DNA from: Rubrivivax gelatinosus IL144
Lineage (GTDB): Bacteria > Pseudomonadota > Gammaproteobacteria > Burkholderiales > Burkholderiaceae_C
Reading direction: 5' to 3'
DNA length: 64,000 nt
Assembly: GCF_000284255.1 (NCBI RefSeq)
Contig: NC_017075.1
Location: forward strand, 4,464,001 to 4,528,000
Part shown: one piece after another, positions 18,404 to 27,071 of the stretch
Numbering within the stretch: position 1 is the stretch's first letter
How the letters are laid out: each line of letters begins with the position of its first letter
Notes under the pieces: generated by a model
The model's database searches: none
Seen by the model: only the letters and a program-made list of their open reading frames with translations
What the model was told of the DNA's origin: nothing
Program-made: the position numbers and the translations under genes

Positions 18404-19324
18404 ATGAACCCTGCCACCACCGCCCTGACCGTCCGCGACCCGTGGGCTCTGGTGCCGTCGATCGGCAACCTGGACGCCTACATCACGGCCGTCAACCGCC
18501 TGCCGATGTTGACTGCGCAGGAGGAAGTGGCGCTCGGCAAGCGCCTGCGCGACCACGGCGACCTCGAAGCCGCCGGCCGTCTGGTGCTCTCGCACCTGCG
18601 CCTCGTCGTCTCGGTCTCGCGCCAGTACCTCGGCTACGGCCTGCCGCAAGGCGACCTGATCCAGGAAGGCAACGTCGGCCTGATGAAGGCCGTCAAGCGC
18701 TTCGACCCCGACCAGGGCGTGCGCCTGGTCAGCTACGCGCTGCACTGGATCAAGGCCGAGATCCACGAATACATCCTGAAGAACTGGCGCATGGTCAAGG
18801 TCGCGACGACCAAGGCCCAGCGCAAGCTGTTCTTCAACCTGCGCTCGATGAAGCAGGGCCTGAAGGCCGACGCCGCCGAAGCCGACCTGCACCGCAGCAC
18901 GCTGACGCCCGCCGAAGTCGACACCGTCGCGCGCGAGCTCAACGTCAAGCCCGACGAAGTCATCGAGATGGAAACCCGGCTGGCCGGCGGCGACGTCGCG
19001 CTGGAGCCGCAGACCGACGACAGCGAAGAGAGCTTCGCGCCGATCGCCTACCTGGCCGACGACGCGAGCGAACCGACGCGGCTGCTCGAAGCCCGCCACC
19101 GCGACTGGCTGTCCGGCGACGGCATCGCCCAGGCCCTGTCGGTGCTCGACGAGCGCAGCCGCCGCATCGTCGAGGAGCGCTGGCTGAAGGTCAACGACGA
19201 CTCCAGCGGCGGCATGACGCTGCACGAGCTGGCGGCCGAATACGGCGTCAGCGCCGAGCGCATCCGCCAGATCGAGGTCGCGGCGATGAAGAAGATGCGC
19301 AAGGCGCTCGAAGCGACCGCCTGA
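18404..19324 (+). CDS. rpoH: RNA polymerase sigma-32 factor
   Basis: Directs transcription of heat-shock genes. 306 residues, slightly longer than the 284 of E. coli. Seen: LPMLTAQEEVALGKRL (region 1.2), SHLRLVVSVSRQYLGYGLPQGDLIQEGNVGLMKAVKRFDP (region 2.1-2.2), YALHWIKAEIHEYILKNWRMVK (2.3-2.4), the sigma-32 specific KAQRKLFFNLRSMK, and region 4.2 with LHELAAEYGVSAERIRQIE. The ATG at 18404 gives the usual N-terminus. A CIRCE element overlaps the likely promoter, which puts rpoH under HrcA control. A UUCG-loop terminator follows. Confidence 0.96.
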   Translation: MNPATTALTVRDPWALVPSIGNLDAYITAVNRLPMLTAQEEVALGKRLRDHGDLEAAGRLVLSHLRLVVSVSRQYLGYGLPQGDLIQEGNVGLMKAVKRFDPDQGVRLVSYALHWIKAEIHEYILKNWRMVKVATTKAQRKLFFNLRSMKQGLKADAAEADLHRSTLTPAEVDTVARELNVKPDEVIEMETRLAGGDVALEPQTDDSEESFAPIAYLADDASEPTRLLEARHRDWLSGDGIAQALSVLDERSRRIVEERWLKVNDDSSGGMTLHELAAEYGVSAERIRQIEVAAMKKMRKALEATA

Positions 19325-19346
19325 GGCGCCGCACCGCTGCCCCGCC

Positions 19347-19376
19347 GGGCCGCCTTCGGGCGGCCCGCGTCGTTTT
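19347..19376 (+). terminator. Terminator after rpoH
   Basis: Stem GGGCCGCC / GGCGGCCC closed by a stable TTCG loop (19347-19366), then GCGTCG and four T at 19373-19376. The T run is offset, so efficiency is uncertain. It lies between convergent rpoH and sco. Confidence 0.6.
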
Positions 19377-19987
19377 CAGGCGGCCTTCTCGTCGAGCAGG
19401 ATCTTCAGGTCGTGCTTGAGCTTGTCCAGGCCGGCGCCATAGCGCGTGAACAGCCGCACCCGGCCCTGGGCGTCGAAGACGTAGGAGCCGGCGGTGTGGT
19501 CGATCGTGTAGCTGGTCGGCGTCTGGCCGGCGACCTTGTTGTAGAAGACCTTGAACTGCTTGGCCGTGGCCTTGGTCTCGTCGGGCGTGCCGCGCAAGGC
19601 GACGAAGCTCGGGTCGAAGTTGGCGACGTAAGCCTTCAGGATCTCCGGCGTGTCGCGCTCGGGGTCGACGCTGACGAACACGCCCTGGATGCGCTCGCCG
19701 TCGGCGCCCAGCTGGCGCTTGACCTCGGCGAGCTCGACCATCGTCGTCGGACAGACGTCGGGGCACTGGGTGTAGCCGAAGAAGACCACCGTCACCTTGC
19801 CGCGGAAGTCCTGCAGGCTGCGCCGGCGGCCTTCGGCGTCGGGCAGGTTCAGCTCCCGCGCGTAGTCGGCGCCGGTGATGTCGACGCCCTCGAAACCGGC
19901 GCGCGGCGGGCTGTTGCCGCGCTCGCAGGCGGCCAGCGTGAGCGCCGCGGCGGCGGCAAGGATCAGACGACGGGAGAAGACAGCCAT
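19376..19987 (-). CDS. sco: SCO1/SenC copper chaperone, lipoprotein
   Basis: Delivers copper to, or sets the redox state of, the CuA site of cytochrome oxidase. 203 residues. The signal peptide ends in a lipobox (TLAAC, Cys near 20), so it is probably anchored in the membrane facing the periplasm. The copper site is C75-P-D-V-C79 (CxxxC) with the distal histidine in [24 protein letters not shown] and [13 protein letters not shown] are typical of the family. Last gene of the oxidase assembly series; its 5' end overlaps ctaB by 25 bases. Confidence 0.94.
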   Translation of the reverse strand: MAVFSRRLILAAAAALTLAACERGNSPPRAGFEGVDITGADYARELNLPDAEGRRRSLQDFRGKVTVVFFGYTQCPDVCPTTMVELAEVKRQLGADGERIQGVFVSVDPERDTPEILKAYVANFDPSFVALRGTPDETKATAKQFKVFYNKVAGQTPTSYTIDHTAGSYVFDAQGRVRLFTRYGAGLDKLKHDLKILLDEKAA

Positions 19988-20880
19988 GGCCAGAGGTAGT
20001 GGTCGATCAGCAGGGCCGCGAACAGCAGCGACAGGTGCCAGATCGAGAAGCGGAAGGTCTGCCGCGCGAGCGCGTCGCCCCCTTCGCGCCACAGCCGCCA
20101 GGCCAGCACGACGAAGCGTGCACCGAGGACGACCGCGGCTGCGAGATAGATCCCGCCGCTCGACCGGGAGGTGAAGGGTAGCAGCGTCGCGGCGAACAGG
20201 GCGATCGTGTAGAGCAGGATCTGCAGCCGCGTGTAGGCGCTGCCGTGCGTCACCGGCAGCATCGGCAGGCCGGCGCGGCGGTAGTCCTCGACGCGGTACA
20301 GCGCCAGCGCCCAGAAGTGCGGCGGCGTCCACAGGAAGATGACGAGGAACAGCGCGACCGCCGGCGCGCCGATCTCGCCGGTCATCGCCGCCCAGCCCAG
20401 CACCGGCGGCATCGCGCCGGCGGCGCCGCCGATGACGATGTTCTGCGGCGTGCGCGGCTTGAGCACGACGGTGTAGACGATCGCGTAGCCGACGAAGGTG
20501 GCCAGCGTCAGCAGCGCCGTCAGCGCGTTCACCCACGCCAGCAGGATGGCGCAGCCCAGCGTGCACAGCGCCACGGCGAAGACCAGCGTCTCGCCCGGCG
20601 CGAGTTCGCCGCGTGCGCTGGGCCGCCAGGCGGTGCGCGCCATGCGTCGGTCGATCTCGCGTTCGACCAGGCAGTTGAAGGCCCCGGCCGCGCCGGCGAC
20701 CAGCCAGATGCCCAGCGTCGCCGCCAGCAGGCGCGGCAGCTCGGGCCAGCCGGGCTGGGCCAGCAGCATGCCGATCAGCGCGCAGAAGACGACCAGCTGC
20801 ACGACCCGCGGCTTGGTCAGCTGGACGAACTGCGCCGGCTTGGACGGCAGCACGAACGGGGCGGCGGCGATGCGGGCCAT
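19963..20880 (-). CDS. ctaB: Protoheme IX farnesyltransferase (haem O synthase)
   Basis: Adds the farnesyl group to haem B, giving haem O. 305 residues with about eight to nine membrane segments. Seen: [16 protein letters not shown] near the N-terminus, the prenyl-diphosphate/Mg site [19 protein letters not shown] at about 69-87, and the second Asp-rich loop [13 protein letters not shown]. Good GAGGAG site before the ATG at 20880. Preceded 17 bases upstream by ctaA, so haem O and haem A synthesis are in step. Confidence 0.95.
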   Translation of the reverse strand: MARIAAAPFVLPSKPAQFVQLTKPRVVQLVVFCALIGMLLAQPGWPELPRLLAATLGIWLVAGAAGAFNCLVEREIDRRMARTAWRPSARGELAPGETLVFAVALCTLGCAILLAWVNALTALLTLATFVGYAIVYTVVLKPRTPQNIVIGGAAGAMPPVLGWAAMTGEIGAPAVALFLVIFLWTPPHFWALALYRVEDYRRAGLPMLPVTHGSAYTRLQILLYTIALFAATLLPFTSRSSGGIYLAAAVVLGARFVVLAWRLWREGGDALARQTFRFSIWHLSLLFAALLIDHYLWPWLSSPVV

Positions 20881-20897
20881 GGTGGTCTCCTCGGGAG

Positions 20898-22019
20898 TCA
20901 GGCGGCGGCGGGCCGCGGCTGCGTCTGGGCACGCGGTGCACCCACCGGCGCCGCCAGGGCGACGACGGTGGCCAGCAGCACGACCAGCGCGGCCGCGCCC
21001 GCCGAATGCGCCAGCGCGGCCGCCAGCGGCCAGCCGAGCACGACGTTGGACAGGCCGCTGGCCAGCTGCGCCAGCAGCAGCGCCGCCAGCGTGAGGCCGA
21101 AACGCTGCCAACCCGGCGAGCGCCACAGCCGCCAGGCCAGCACGGCGAGCGCCAAGGCGGCGACCAGCGCGAACAGCCGATGCGCCATGTGGATCGCGAC
21201 CAGCGCCTCGAAGGGCAGCAGCGCACCGTCGCTGCCGTGGCCGAGCTCGCGCCAGATCCCGAAGCCGGCCGCGGCGTCCATCGCCGGCCAGGCCTCGCCG
21301 TTGCAGGACGGAAAACCGGTGCAGGCGAGCACCGCGTAATTGCTGCTGACCCAGCCGCCCAGCGCGGCCTGCAGCATCAGCACGGCGAAGCCGGCGAGCG
21401 CCAACGGCCGCAGCCCCGATGGCGCCGACGGCCGCGCCGCGCGCCACGACGCCTGCTGCCAGGCCAGCAGCCCCAGCAGCCCCAGGCCGCCGAGCAGGTG
21501 CAGCGTGACGACGGCCGGGAACAGCTTAAGCGTCACCGTGTACTTGCCCAGCAGGCCCTGGGCCAGCACCCAGGCCAGCGTCGCCAGCGCCCAGCCGGCG
21601 CCGTGCGGCAACGTGCGCCGGGCGCGCACGCTGGCCACCGCGAGCACCAGCACCAGCGCGCTGACGGTCATCGCCAGGTAGCGGTGGATCATCTCGACCC
21701 AGGCCTTGGACCAGGTCACCGGCCCCGAAGGCAGCGCCTGCTGCGCCGCGGCGATGTGATCGGCGGCGCCGACCGGGCTGGCGTGGCCGTAGCAGCCCGG
21801 CCAGTCGGGGCAGCCGAGACCGGAGTCCGACAGCCGCGTGAAGGAACCGAAGAGGACGAGGTCGAAGGCGAGGACCAGCGTCAGCGTGGTCAGGGCCGCG
21901 ATCCGTGCCGGCGGCGCCGTGCCACGCGTGCGCCACAGCAGCCAACCCAGCGGCAGCGCCGCCAGCAGCGCGGCCAGCGCCAGCAGGCGGCCCAGGGGGG
22001 CGAGGTCGACGGCGGCCAT
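20898..22019 (-). CDS. ctaA: Haem A synthase (COX15/CtaA)
   Basis: Oxidises the C8 methyl of haem O to a formyl group, giving haem A. 373 residues with eight predicted membrane helices in two similar halves. The conserved histidines appear as EMIHRYLAM and HLLGG in the first half and HMAHR and AHSAG in the second. The [19 protein letters not shown] motif after the first helix, with its paired cysteines, is diagnostic. Starts at the ATG at 22019, two bases after the preceding gene; the frame is open beyond but belongs to that gene's shadow. Confidence 0.94.
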   Translation of the reverse strand: MAAVDLAPLGRLLALAALLAALPLGWLLWRTRGTAPPARIAALTTLTLVLAFDLVLFGSFTRLSDSGLGCPDWPGCYGHASPVGAADHIAAAQQALPSGPVTWSKAWVEMIHRYLAMTVSALVLVLAVASVRARRTLPHGAGWALATLAWVLAQGLLGKYTVTLKLFPAVVTLHLLGGLGLLGLLAWQQASWRAARPSAPSGLRPLALAGFAVLMLQAALGGWVSSNYAVLACTGFPSCNGEAWPAMDAAAGFGIWRELGHGSDGALLPFEALVAIHMAHRLFALVAALALAVLAWRLWRSPGWQRFGLTLAALLLAQLASGLSNVVLGWPLAAALAHSAGAAALVVLLATVVALAAPVGAPRAQTQPRPAAA

Positions 22020-22021
22020 CG

Positions 22022-22666
22022 TCAGCGCCCCGGGCGGTCCCAGGAGGCCGAGGCACGAAGCAGGCGCTCGAGGTCCCGGCGCGCGAGCGACGGGTCGGCG
22101 CCGGCCGGCAGGCGCATCATCTCGCGGCCCATCGGGTCGACGATCAGCAGCGCGTCCTCGGCCTCGGCCGGCCCGAGCCAGCGCGCCAGCGCCGCGGCGT
22201 CGGCACGCAGCAGCGTCACCGCCGGCGCGGCCTCGACGGCGGCCTGCAGCGCTGGCGCCGGCCGGCCGGCGTCGGGCAGCAGCCAGAGCTTGTCGACGCG
22301 GTCGCGCTCGCGGCCGAGCATCTCGCGCAGCTGGCGCTGCAGGAACAGCCGCCGCTCGCAGGCCTCGCCGCAACTCGACGGCGCGACGACCAGCAGCAGC
22401 CACTGCCCGCGCAGCGAAGCCGGCGCCACCGGCCTGCCTTCCAGGCCGGCCAGCGACAGGTCGGCCGGCAGCTCGCGCGGTGGCTGCACCAGCATGCCGG
22501 CGCGCGGCGCGCCCGCCGGCCGGACGACATAGAACGCCAGATACGAGGCCAGCACCGGCGCGGCGCAGACCGCGGCGACGGCCAGCATCGTCAGCCGCCG
22601 GCGAAGCACCAGGCCGGGCGGCGGCTCAGCGTGGCCGGCGGGCACGGAAGACCAGGATTCCGACAT
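22022..22666 (-). CDS. Membrane-anchored thioredoxin-fold-like protein of the oxidase cluster
   Basis: 214 residues: one membrane helix (about 25-47) followed by a periplasmic part. PSSCGEACERRLFLQRQLR at about 96-114 contains a CxxxC (C98-G-E-A-C102 by approximate count), the spacing of Sco copper sites, and the segment LLLVVAPSSC lies where Sco has its first strand. LLIVDPMGREMMRL near 170 resembles the strand that in Sco follows the histidine, but the expected histidine is missing. Probably a degenerate Sco/thioredoxin-fold helper in cytochrome oxidase assembly. It overlaps surf1 by 41 bases and ctaA follows two bases on, so it is firmly in the operon. Relationship to Sco is inferred. Confidence 0.75.
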   Translation of the reverse strand: MSESWSSVPAGHAEPPPGLVLRRRLTMLAVAAVCAAPVLASYLAFYVVRPAGAPRAGMLVQPPRELPADLSLAGLEGRPVAPASLRGQWLLLVVAPSSCGEACERRLFLQRQLREMLGRERDRVDKLWLLPDAGRPAPALQAAVEAAPAVTLLRADAAALARWLGPAEAEDALLIVDPMGREMMRLPAGADPSLARRDLERLLRASASWDRPGR

Positions 22667-23324
22667 ACAAGACGAGCGCCAGCGCGGCGAAGAGGAACCA
22701 TTGGCCGGCGTAGACCCGGTGGCGCGAGACGTCGGCGCTGGGCTGCGGCATCACGCGGCGCAGGCCGTCGACCGGCGTCTGCGGGCCGTCGAGCTGCACC
22801 AGCGACAGCGGGCGCAGAGGCACGCCAATCTCGGCGCTCCAGGCGCCCAGGTCCAGGTTCTGACGGATCGCCGCGCCCGGGGCGTCGGCGCCGAAGGCGA
22901 ACAGCCGCGACGGCGGCGGCGCCAGCTGCCCGGCCACCTGCACCGGCACGGCCGGCAGCAGTGGCGCGGCGATGCGGCTGCGATCGGACGCGTCGCGCGG
23001 CAGCCAGCCTCGCTGCACCGCCACCGCGCTGCCGTCGGCCAGCACCAGCGGGGTGACGAGCACGAAACCCGGCCGGCCGTCGACCTGGCGGTTGTCCAGC
23101 GCGACGGTGCGATCGGCCAGCCAGCGGCCGGCGAGCGTGACGCGGCGGTAGTGCTGCGCCGCCGCCTCGGGCGTGGCGGCCAGGGCCGCCGCCGGCAGCG
23201 GCGGCAGCGCCGCGCGTTCGGCGACCTCGGCGCGCAGCGCCAACTTGGCGGCGGCACGGTCGAGCTGCCAGAAGCCCAGGCGCACGCACAGCGCGGCGAA
23301 CACCACCGTCACGATCAGCCACAA
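22626..23324 (-). CDS. SURF1-family oxidase assembly protein
   Basis: About 232 residues with one membrane helix at each end (LWLIVTVVFAALCVRLGFWQL at the N-terminus, WFLFAALALVLYVGILVF at the C-terminus) and a periplasmic domain between, the SURF1 layout. Family motifs GFWQLDRAAAK, YRRVTLAGRW, VDGRPGFVLVTPL, VQRGWLPRD and YAGQWFLFA are all visible. Role: helps insert haem A into subunit I. The start is uncertain: I chose TTG at 23324, just before the first helix; no in-frame ATG exists upstream before the divergent gene. Confidence 0.88.
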   Translation of the reverse strand: MWLIVTVVFAALCVRLGFWQLDRAAAKLALRAEVAERAALPPLPAAALAATPEAAAQHYRRVTLAGRWLADRTVALDNRQVDGRPGFVLVTPLVLADGSAVAVQRGWLPRDASDRSRIAAPLLPAVPVQVAGQLAPPPSRLFAFGADAPGAAIRQNLDLGAWSAEIGVPLRPLSLVQLDGPQTPVDGLRRVMPQPSADVSRHRVYAGQWFLFAALALVLYVGILVFRARRPR

Positions 23325-23366
23325 CCCCGCGCCCCGGCGGGCCGGGCGGCGCGCTACGCTGGGGCG

Positions 23367-23573
23367 ATGAAGTTCGCCATCCTCGCCCTGCTCGCTGCGG
23401 TCGTCGGCGCGCTGGCCGCCGCCGGCGTCGCGCTGCTCGGCGGCCGCGACGCCGCCACCCGCGACCGCCGCATGGCGCGCGCGCTGGCTTGGCGCATCGG
23501 GCTGTCGATCGCGCTCTTCCTCGGCGTGCTGCTGGCCTGGCAGCTCGGCTGGATCGCGCCGAACGCCGTCTGA
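23367..23573 (+). CDS. Twin transmembrane protein (DUF2909)
   Basis: 68 residues with two membrane helices (about 2-24 and 45-64) joined by a short Arg/Asp-rich loop (GGRDAATRDRRMARAL). This size and layout fit the DUF2909 family, found next to oxidase assembly genes in betaproteobacteria. Function unknown; a role in oxidase assembly is inferred from position. It is the only plus-strand gene inside the oxidase cluster, set between surf1 and coxC, with 42 bases to the chosen surf1 start. Confidence 0.75.
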   Translation: MKFAILALLAAVVGALAAAGVALLGGRDAATRDRRMARALAWRIGLSIALFLGVLLAWQLGWIAPNAV

Positions 23574-23584
23574 CAGCGCCGTGC

Positions 23585-24463
23585 TCACAGCCAGTACACC
23601 AACAGGTACAGGCCCAGCCAGACGACGTCGACGAAGTGCCAGTACCAGGCTGCGCCCTGGAAGCCGAAATGGCGCTCGGGCGTGAAGTGCCCGGCCTTCA
23701 GCCGCAGCGTGATCGAGCCCAGCATCAGCAGCCCGAGGAACACGTGGAAGCCGTGGAAGCCGGTGAGCATGAAGAAGGTCGAGCCGAAGATGCCCGAGTT
23801 CAGCTTCAGGTTCAGCTCGGTGTAGGCGTGGTGGTACTCGGTGGCCTGGACGCCGAGGAAGACCAGGCCGAGCACGATCGTCGCGGCCATCCAGCGGATC
23901 GTCGCGCCGCGTTCGCCGGCCAGCAGCCGGTGGTGGGCGACGGTGATCGTCAGCCCCGAACTCAGCAGCAGCGCGGTGTTCAGCGTCGGCAGCGGCCAGG
24001 GGCCGATGATCCCGAAGGGCTCGACGACGCCGGCCGGTGAAGCCGTGAGCCCCGGCGCCTCGCTGGGCCACAGCGGCTTGAAGTCGGGCCACAGCAGCTG
24101 GTGGTCCAGGCTGCCCAGCGAAGGCAGCGAGATCATGCGCGCGTACAGCAGCGCGCCGAAGAACGCGGCGAAGAACATCAGCTCCGAGAAGATGAACCAG
24201 GCCATGCCCCAGCGGTAGGAGCCGCCGACCTGCTCGGAATAGAGCCCGGACTCGCTCTCGCGCGCCGCCTGGCGGAACCAGTGGAACAGCACCCACAGCC
24301 AGACCGCGATGCCGGCCGCGGTGACCCAGGGCGCCCAGCGCGCGCCGTTGACCCACTGCGAGGCGCCGAGCATCACCAGCAGCATGCCGGCCGCCACCTG
24401 CACCGGAAAGCTCGACGGCGACGGGACGAAGTACGCGGACCGGGCGGGCGGATGGGCGGACAT
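23585..24463 (-). CDS. coxC: Cytochrome c oxidase subunit III
   Basis: 292 residues, seven membrane helices. Seen: FIFSELMFFAAFFGALLYAR, GPWPLPTLNTALLLSSGLTITVAHH, ATEYHHAYTELNLKLNSGIFGSTFFMLTGFHGFHVFLG and the C-terminal WYWHFVDVVWLGLYLLVYW, all standard for subunit III. The glutamates of SELMFF and of ATEYHHA are kept. GAGGAG precedes the ATG. Same strand as coxA and coxB, 21 bases after the DUF2970 gene. Confidence 0.95.
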   Translation of the reverse strand: MSAHPPARSAYFVPSPSSFPVQVAAGMLLVMLGASQWVNGARWAPWVTAAGIAVWLWVLFHWFRQAARESESGLYSEQVGGSYRWGMAWFIFSELMFFAAFFGALLYARMISLPSLGSLDHQLLWPDFKPLWPSEAPGLTASPAGVVEPFGIIGPWPLPTLNTALLLSSGLTITVAHHRLLAGERGATIRWMAATIVLGLVFLGVQATEYHHAYTELNLKLNSGIFGSTFFMLTGFHGFHVFLGLLMLGSITLRLKAGHFTPERHFGFQGAAWYWHFVDVVWLGLYLLVYWL

Positions 24464-24484
24464 GCGGACTCCTCGTGTGGCGGT

Positions 24485-24697
24485 TCAGGCGGCGACGCCG
24501 CTGTCGACGACCCAGGTGGCCAGCAGCAGCAGCGCGGCGACCAGCGCGACCGCCGCGGCGATGCCGACGGCGATCACCAGCGCCGGGTTCAGGTGGCGCA
24601 GGTCCTCCTCGTGCGCGGCGCCGCGGCGCACGCCGAAGAAGGACCAGGCGACGGCCCGCAGCGTGCGGGCCAGCGGCAGGCGGCGCGGCGCATTCAC
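24485..24697 (-). CDS. DUF2970 small membrane protein
   Basis: 70 residues from a GTG start that overlaps the ctaG stop by four bases (GTGA). An N-terminal part with AVAWSFFGVRR and a helical segment (HEEDLRHLNP), then one membrane helix (about 41-64). Fits the DUF2970 family, which sits between ctaG and coxC in many betaproteobacteria. The ATG four bases downstream is out of frame. Function unknown; probably an oxidase assembly or accessory subunit. Confidence 0.8.
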   Translation of the reverse strand: MNAPRRLPLARTLRAVAWSFFGVRRGAAHEEDLRHLNPALVIAVGIAAAVALVAALLLLATWVVDSGVAA

Positions 24698-25269
24698 GTG
24701 CCGCCCCCGGGCGCCGGCGGCGTGCGCCCGCCGACTTCGAAGAAGGTGTAGGACAGCGTGATCGTCGTCACCTCGCGCGGCAGCTTGGGGTCGACGACGA
24801 AAACCACCGGCCAGCTGCGTTCCTCGCCCGGCTGCAGCGTCCATTGGCTGAAGCAGAAGCACTCGAGCTTGCCGAAGTGCGCCGCCGCGACCTGCGGGGC
24901 GTAGCTCGGGATCGCCTGCGCGGTCATCGCCACCGGCTGGCGGTTGCGGAACACGTAGTCCACCCGCGCCAGCTCGCCGGGGTGCACGCTCAGCGTGCGC
25001 TTCTCGGGCCGGAACTCCCAGGGCCCGCGCGCGTTGGCGTCGAACTCGATGACGACGCTGCGGCTGGTGTCGACCTGGGTGTTGGCCGCCGGCGCCGCGG
25101 CGCCGCCGGTGTTGAGTTCGGCGCGCGCCAGCACGTTGATGCCCAGCGCCTCGCAGATCGCGCGGTACATCGGCACCAGCGCGTAGCCGAAGCCGAACAT
25201 CGCCGCGGCGACGACGGCGAGCTTGGCGAACAGCCGCCGGTTGTCGGCCAGCAGCGCCCGCGCCGTCAC
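24694..25269 (-). CDS. ctaG: Cytochrome c oxidase assembly protein CtaG/Cox11
   Basis: Inserts copper at the CuB site of subunit I. 191 residues: an N-terminal membrane helix (about 13-32, FAKLAVVAAAMFGFGYALVP) and a periplasmic immunoglobulin-like domain. The copper-binding pair is in KLECFCFSQ (CxC), with YVFRNRQ and PVVFVVDP typical of Cox11. Start is GTG at 25269, overlapping the stop of the small gene upstream by four bases. The longer frame upstream has no Cox11 character. Confidence 0.93.
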   Translation of the reverse strand: MTARALLADNRRLFAKLAVVAAAMFGFGYALVPMYRAICEALGINVLARAELNTGGAAAPAANTQVDTSRSVVIEFDANARGPWEFRPEKRTLSVHPGELARVDYVFRNRQPVAMTAQAIPSYAPQVAAAHFGKLECFCFSQWTLQPGEERSWPVVFVVDPKLPREVTTITLSYTFFEVGGRTPPAPGGGT

Positions 25270-25388
25270 CAGCGCCCCCAGCTCATGCGCAGCACGAAGG
25301 CCAGCCCGAAAGCCAGCGCCAGCGCCGCCAGCCACAGCCCCAGGCGCCGGTTGGCGCGCCGGCGCGCTTCGTGCTCGTCGAGCGCCAT
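25266..25388 (-). CDS. Cytochrome oxidase small assembly protein (40 residues)
   Basis: A very short gene: MALDEHEARRRANRRLGLW, then one hydrophobic helix (about 20-34) and RMSWGRW at the end. It starts at ATG 25388, 11 bases after coxA, and its TGA overlaps the ctaG GTG, so translation is coupled. Position and pattern fit the small assembly protein annotated between coxA and ctaG in Burkholderiales. Function inferred from context. Confidence 0.72.
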   Translation of the reverse strand: MALDEHEARRRANRRLGLWLAALALAFGLAFVLRMSWGRW

Positions 25389-25399
25389 CGTCGCGGCCC

Positions 25400-27043
25400 T
25401 CAGCGCAGGATGCGCGTGGCGCTGGCGTCCAGCCGCGGCGGCGTCTCGAAGCTGTGCCACGGCGCCGGCGACGGGATCTCCCACTCCAGGCCCTCGGCGC
25501 CGTCCCAGGGCCGGGCCGCCGCCGGCTCGCCCTTGCCGCGCATCATCGGCAGCACGACGAAGACGAAGAAGTAGACCTGCATGATCCCGAAGCCGAAGGC
25601 GCCGATCGTCGACAGCGCGTTGAAGTCGGCGAACTGCACCGGGTAGTCGGCGTAGCGCCGCGGCATGCCGGCCAGCCCGAGGAAGTGCATCGGGAAGAAG
25701 GCGACGTTGAAGAACACCAGCGACAGCCAGAAGTGCACCTTGCCGTGGAACTCCGAGTACATGCGCCCGGTCCACTTCGGCCCCCAGAAATAGACCCCGG
25801 CGAAGATCGCGTACAGCGAGCCGGCGACGAGCACGTAGTGGAAGTGCGCGACGACGTAGTAGGTGTCCTGCAGCTGGATGTCGATCGGCGCCATCGACAG
25901 GATCAGCCCGGTGAAGCCGCCGATCGTGAAGACGAAGAGGAAGCCGATGGCCCAGAGCATCGGCGTCTCGAAGCTCATCGAGCCCTTCCACATCGTCGCC
26001 GTCCAGTTGAAGATCTTCACGCCGGTCGGCACCGCGATCAGCATCGTCGCGTACATGAAGAACAGCTGGCCGGTGACCGGCATGCCCGTCGTGTACATGT
26101 GGTGCGCCCAGACGATGAACGACAGGATCGCGATCGAGGCCGTGGCGTAGACCATCGAGGTGTAGCCGAACAGCTTCTTGCGTGCGAAGGCCGGCAGGAT
26201 GTGACTGATGATCCCGAAGGCCGGCAGGATCATGATGTAGACCTCGGGGTGGCCGAAGAACCAGAAGATGTGCTGGTACATCACCGGGTCGCCGCCGCCC
26301 GCGGGGTTGAAGAAGCTGGTGCCGAAGTGGCGGTCGGTCAGCGTCATCGTCACCGCGCCGGCCAGCACCGGCATCACCGCGATCAGCAGGTAGGCGGTGA
26401 TCAGCCAGGTCCAGCAGAACAGCGGCATCTTCATCAGCGTCATGCCGGGTGCGCGCAGGTTCAGCACCGTGACGACGATGTTGATCGAGCCCATGATCGA
26501 ACTCGCGCCCATCAGGTGGATCGCGAAGATCGCCGCGTCCATGCTGGGGCCCATCTGCAGCGTCAGCGGCGCGTACAGCGTCCAGCCGGTAGCCGGCGCG
26601 CCGCCGGGCATGAAGAACGAGCCGACGAGCAGCAGCGCCGCCGGGATCAGCAGCCAGAAGCTGAGGTTGTTCATGCGCGCGAACGCCATGTCCGACGCGC
26701 CGATCTGCATCGGGATCAGCCAGTTCGCGAAGCCGACGAAGGCCGGCATGATGGCCCCGAAGACCATGATCAGCCCGTGCATCGTCGTCAGCTGGTTGAA
26801 CAGCTCGGGGTTGAAGAACTGCAGCCCGGGCTGGAACAGCTCGCTGCGGATCGCCAGCGCCAGCACGCCGCCGGTGATCAGCATCGCGAAGCTGAACAGC
26901 AGGTACATCGTGCCGATGTCCTTGTGGTTGGTGGCGTAGAGCCAGCGCCGCCAGCCCTGCGGCACGCCGTGGGCGTGCTCGTGCTGCGCGCCATGTGCTG
27001 GTCCGTGCGCGGGGCCGACCGGCGGCTCGAGGACAACGCTCAT
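25400..27043 (-). CDS. coxA: Cytochrome c oxidase subunit I
   Basis: 547 residues, twelve membrane helices, the haem a / haem a3-CuB catalytic subunit. Seen: [26 protein letters not shown] (haem a ligand), [21 protein letters not shown] (CuB histidine and the cross-linked tyrosine), [11 protein letters not shown] (two CuB histidines) and [13 protein letters not shown] (haem ligands). The HPEVY motif marks an A-type oxidase with the D/K proton channels; the N-terminus carries a His-rich stretch ([14 protein letters not shown]) that is not part of the core fold. Confidence 0.97.
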   Translation of the reverse strand: MSVVLEPPVGPAHGPAHGAQHEHAHGVPQGWRRWLYATNHKDIGTMYLLFSFAMLITGGVLALAIRSELFQPGLQFFNPELFNQLTTMHGLIMVFGAIMPAFVGFANWLIPMQIGASDMAFARMNNLSFWLLIPAALLLVGSFFMPGGAPATGWTLYAPLTLQMGPSMDAAIFAIHLMGASSIMGSINIVVTVLNLRAPGMTLMKMPLFCWTWLITAYLLIAVMPVLAGAVTMTLTDRHFGTSFFNPAGGGDPVMYQHIFWFFGHPEVYIMILPAFGIISHILPAFARKKLFGYTSMVYATASIAILSFIVWAHHMYTTGMPVTGQLFFMYATMLIAVPTGVKIFNWTATMWKGSMSFETPMLWAIGFLFVFTIGGFTGLILSMAPIDIQLQDTYYVVAHFHYVLVAGSLYAIFAGVYFWGPKWTGRMYSEFHGKVHFWLSLVFFNVAFFPMHFLGLAGMPRRYADYPVQFADFNALSTIGAFGFGIMQVYFFVFVVLPMMRGKGEPAAARPWDGAEGLEWEIPSPAPWHSFETPPRLDASATRILR

Positions 27044-27071
27044 TCGGGGCTCCTGCCGCCTGCGGGCGGCG

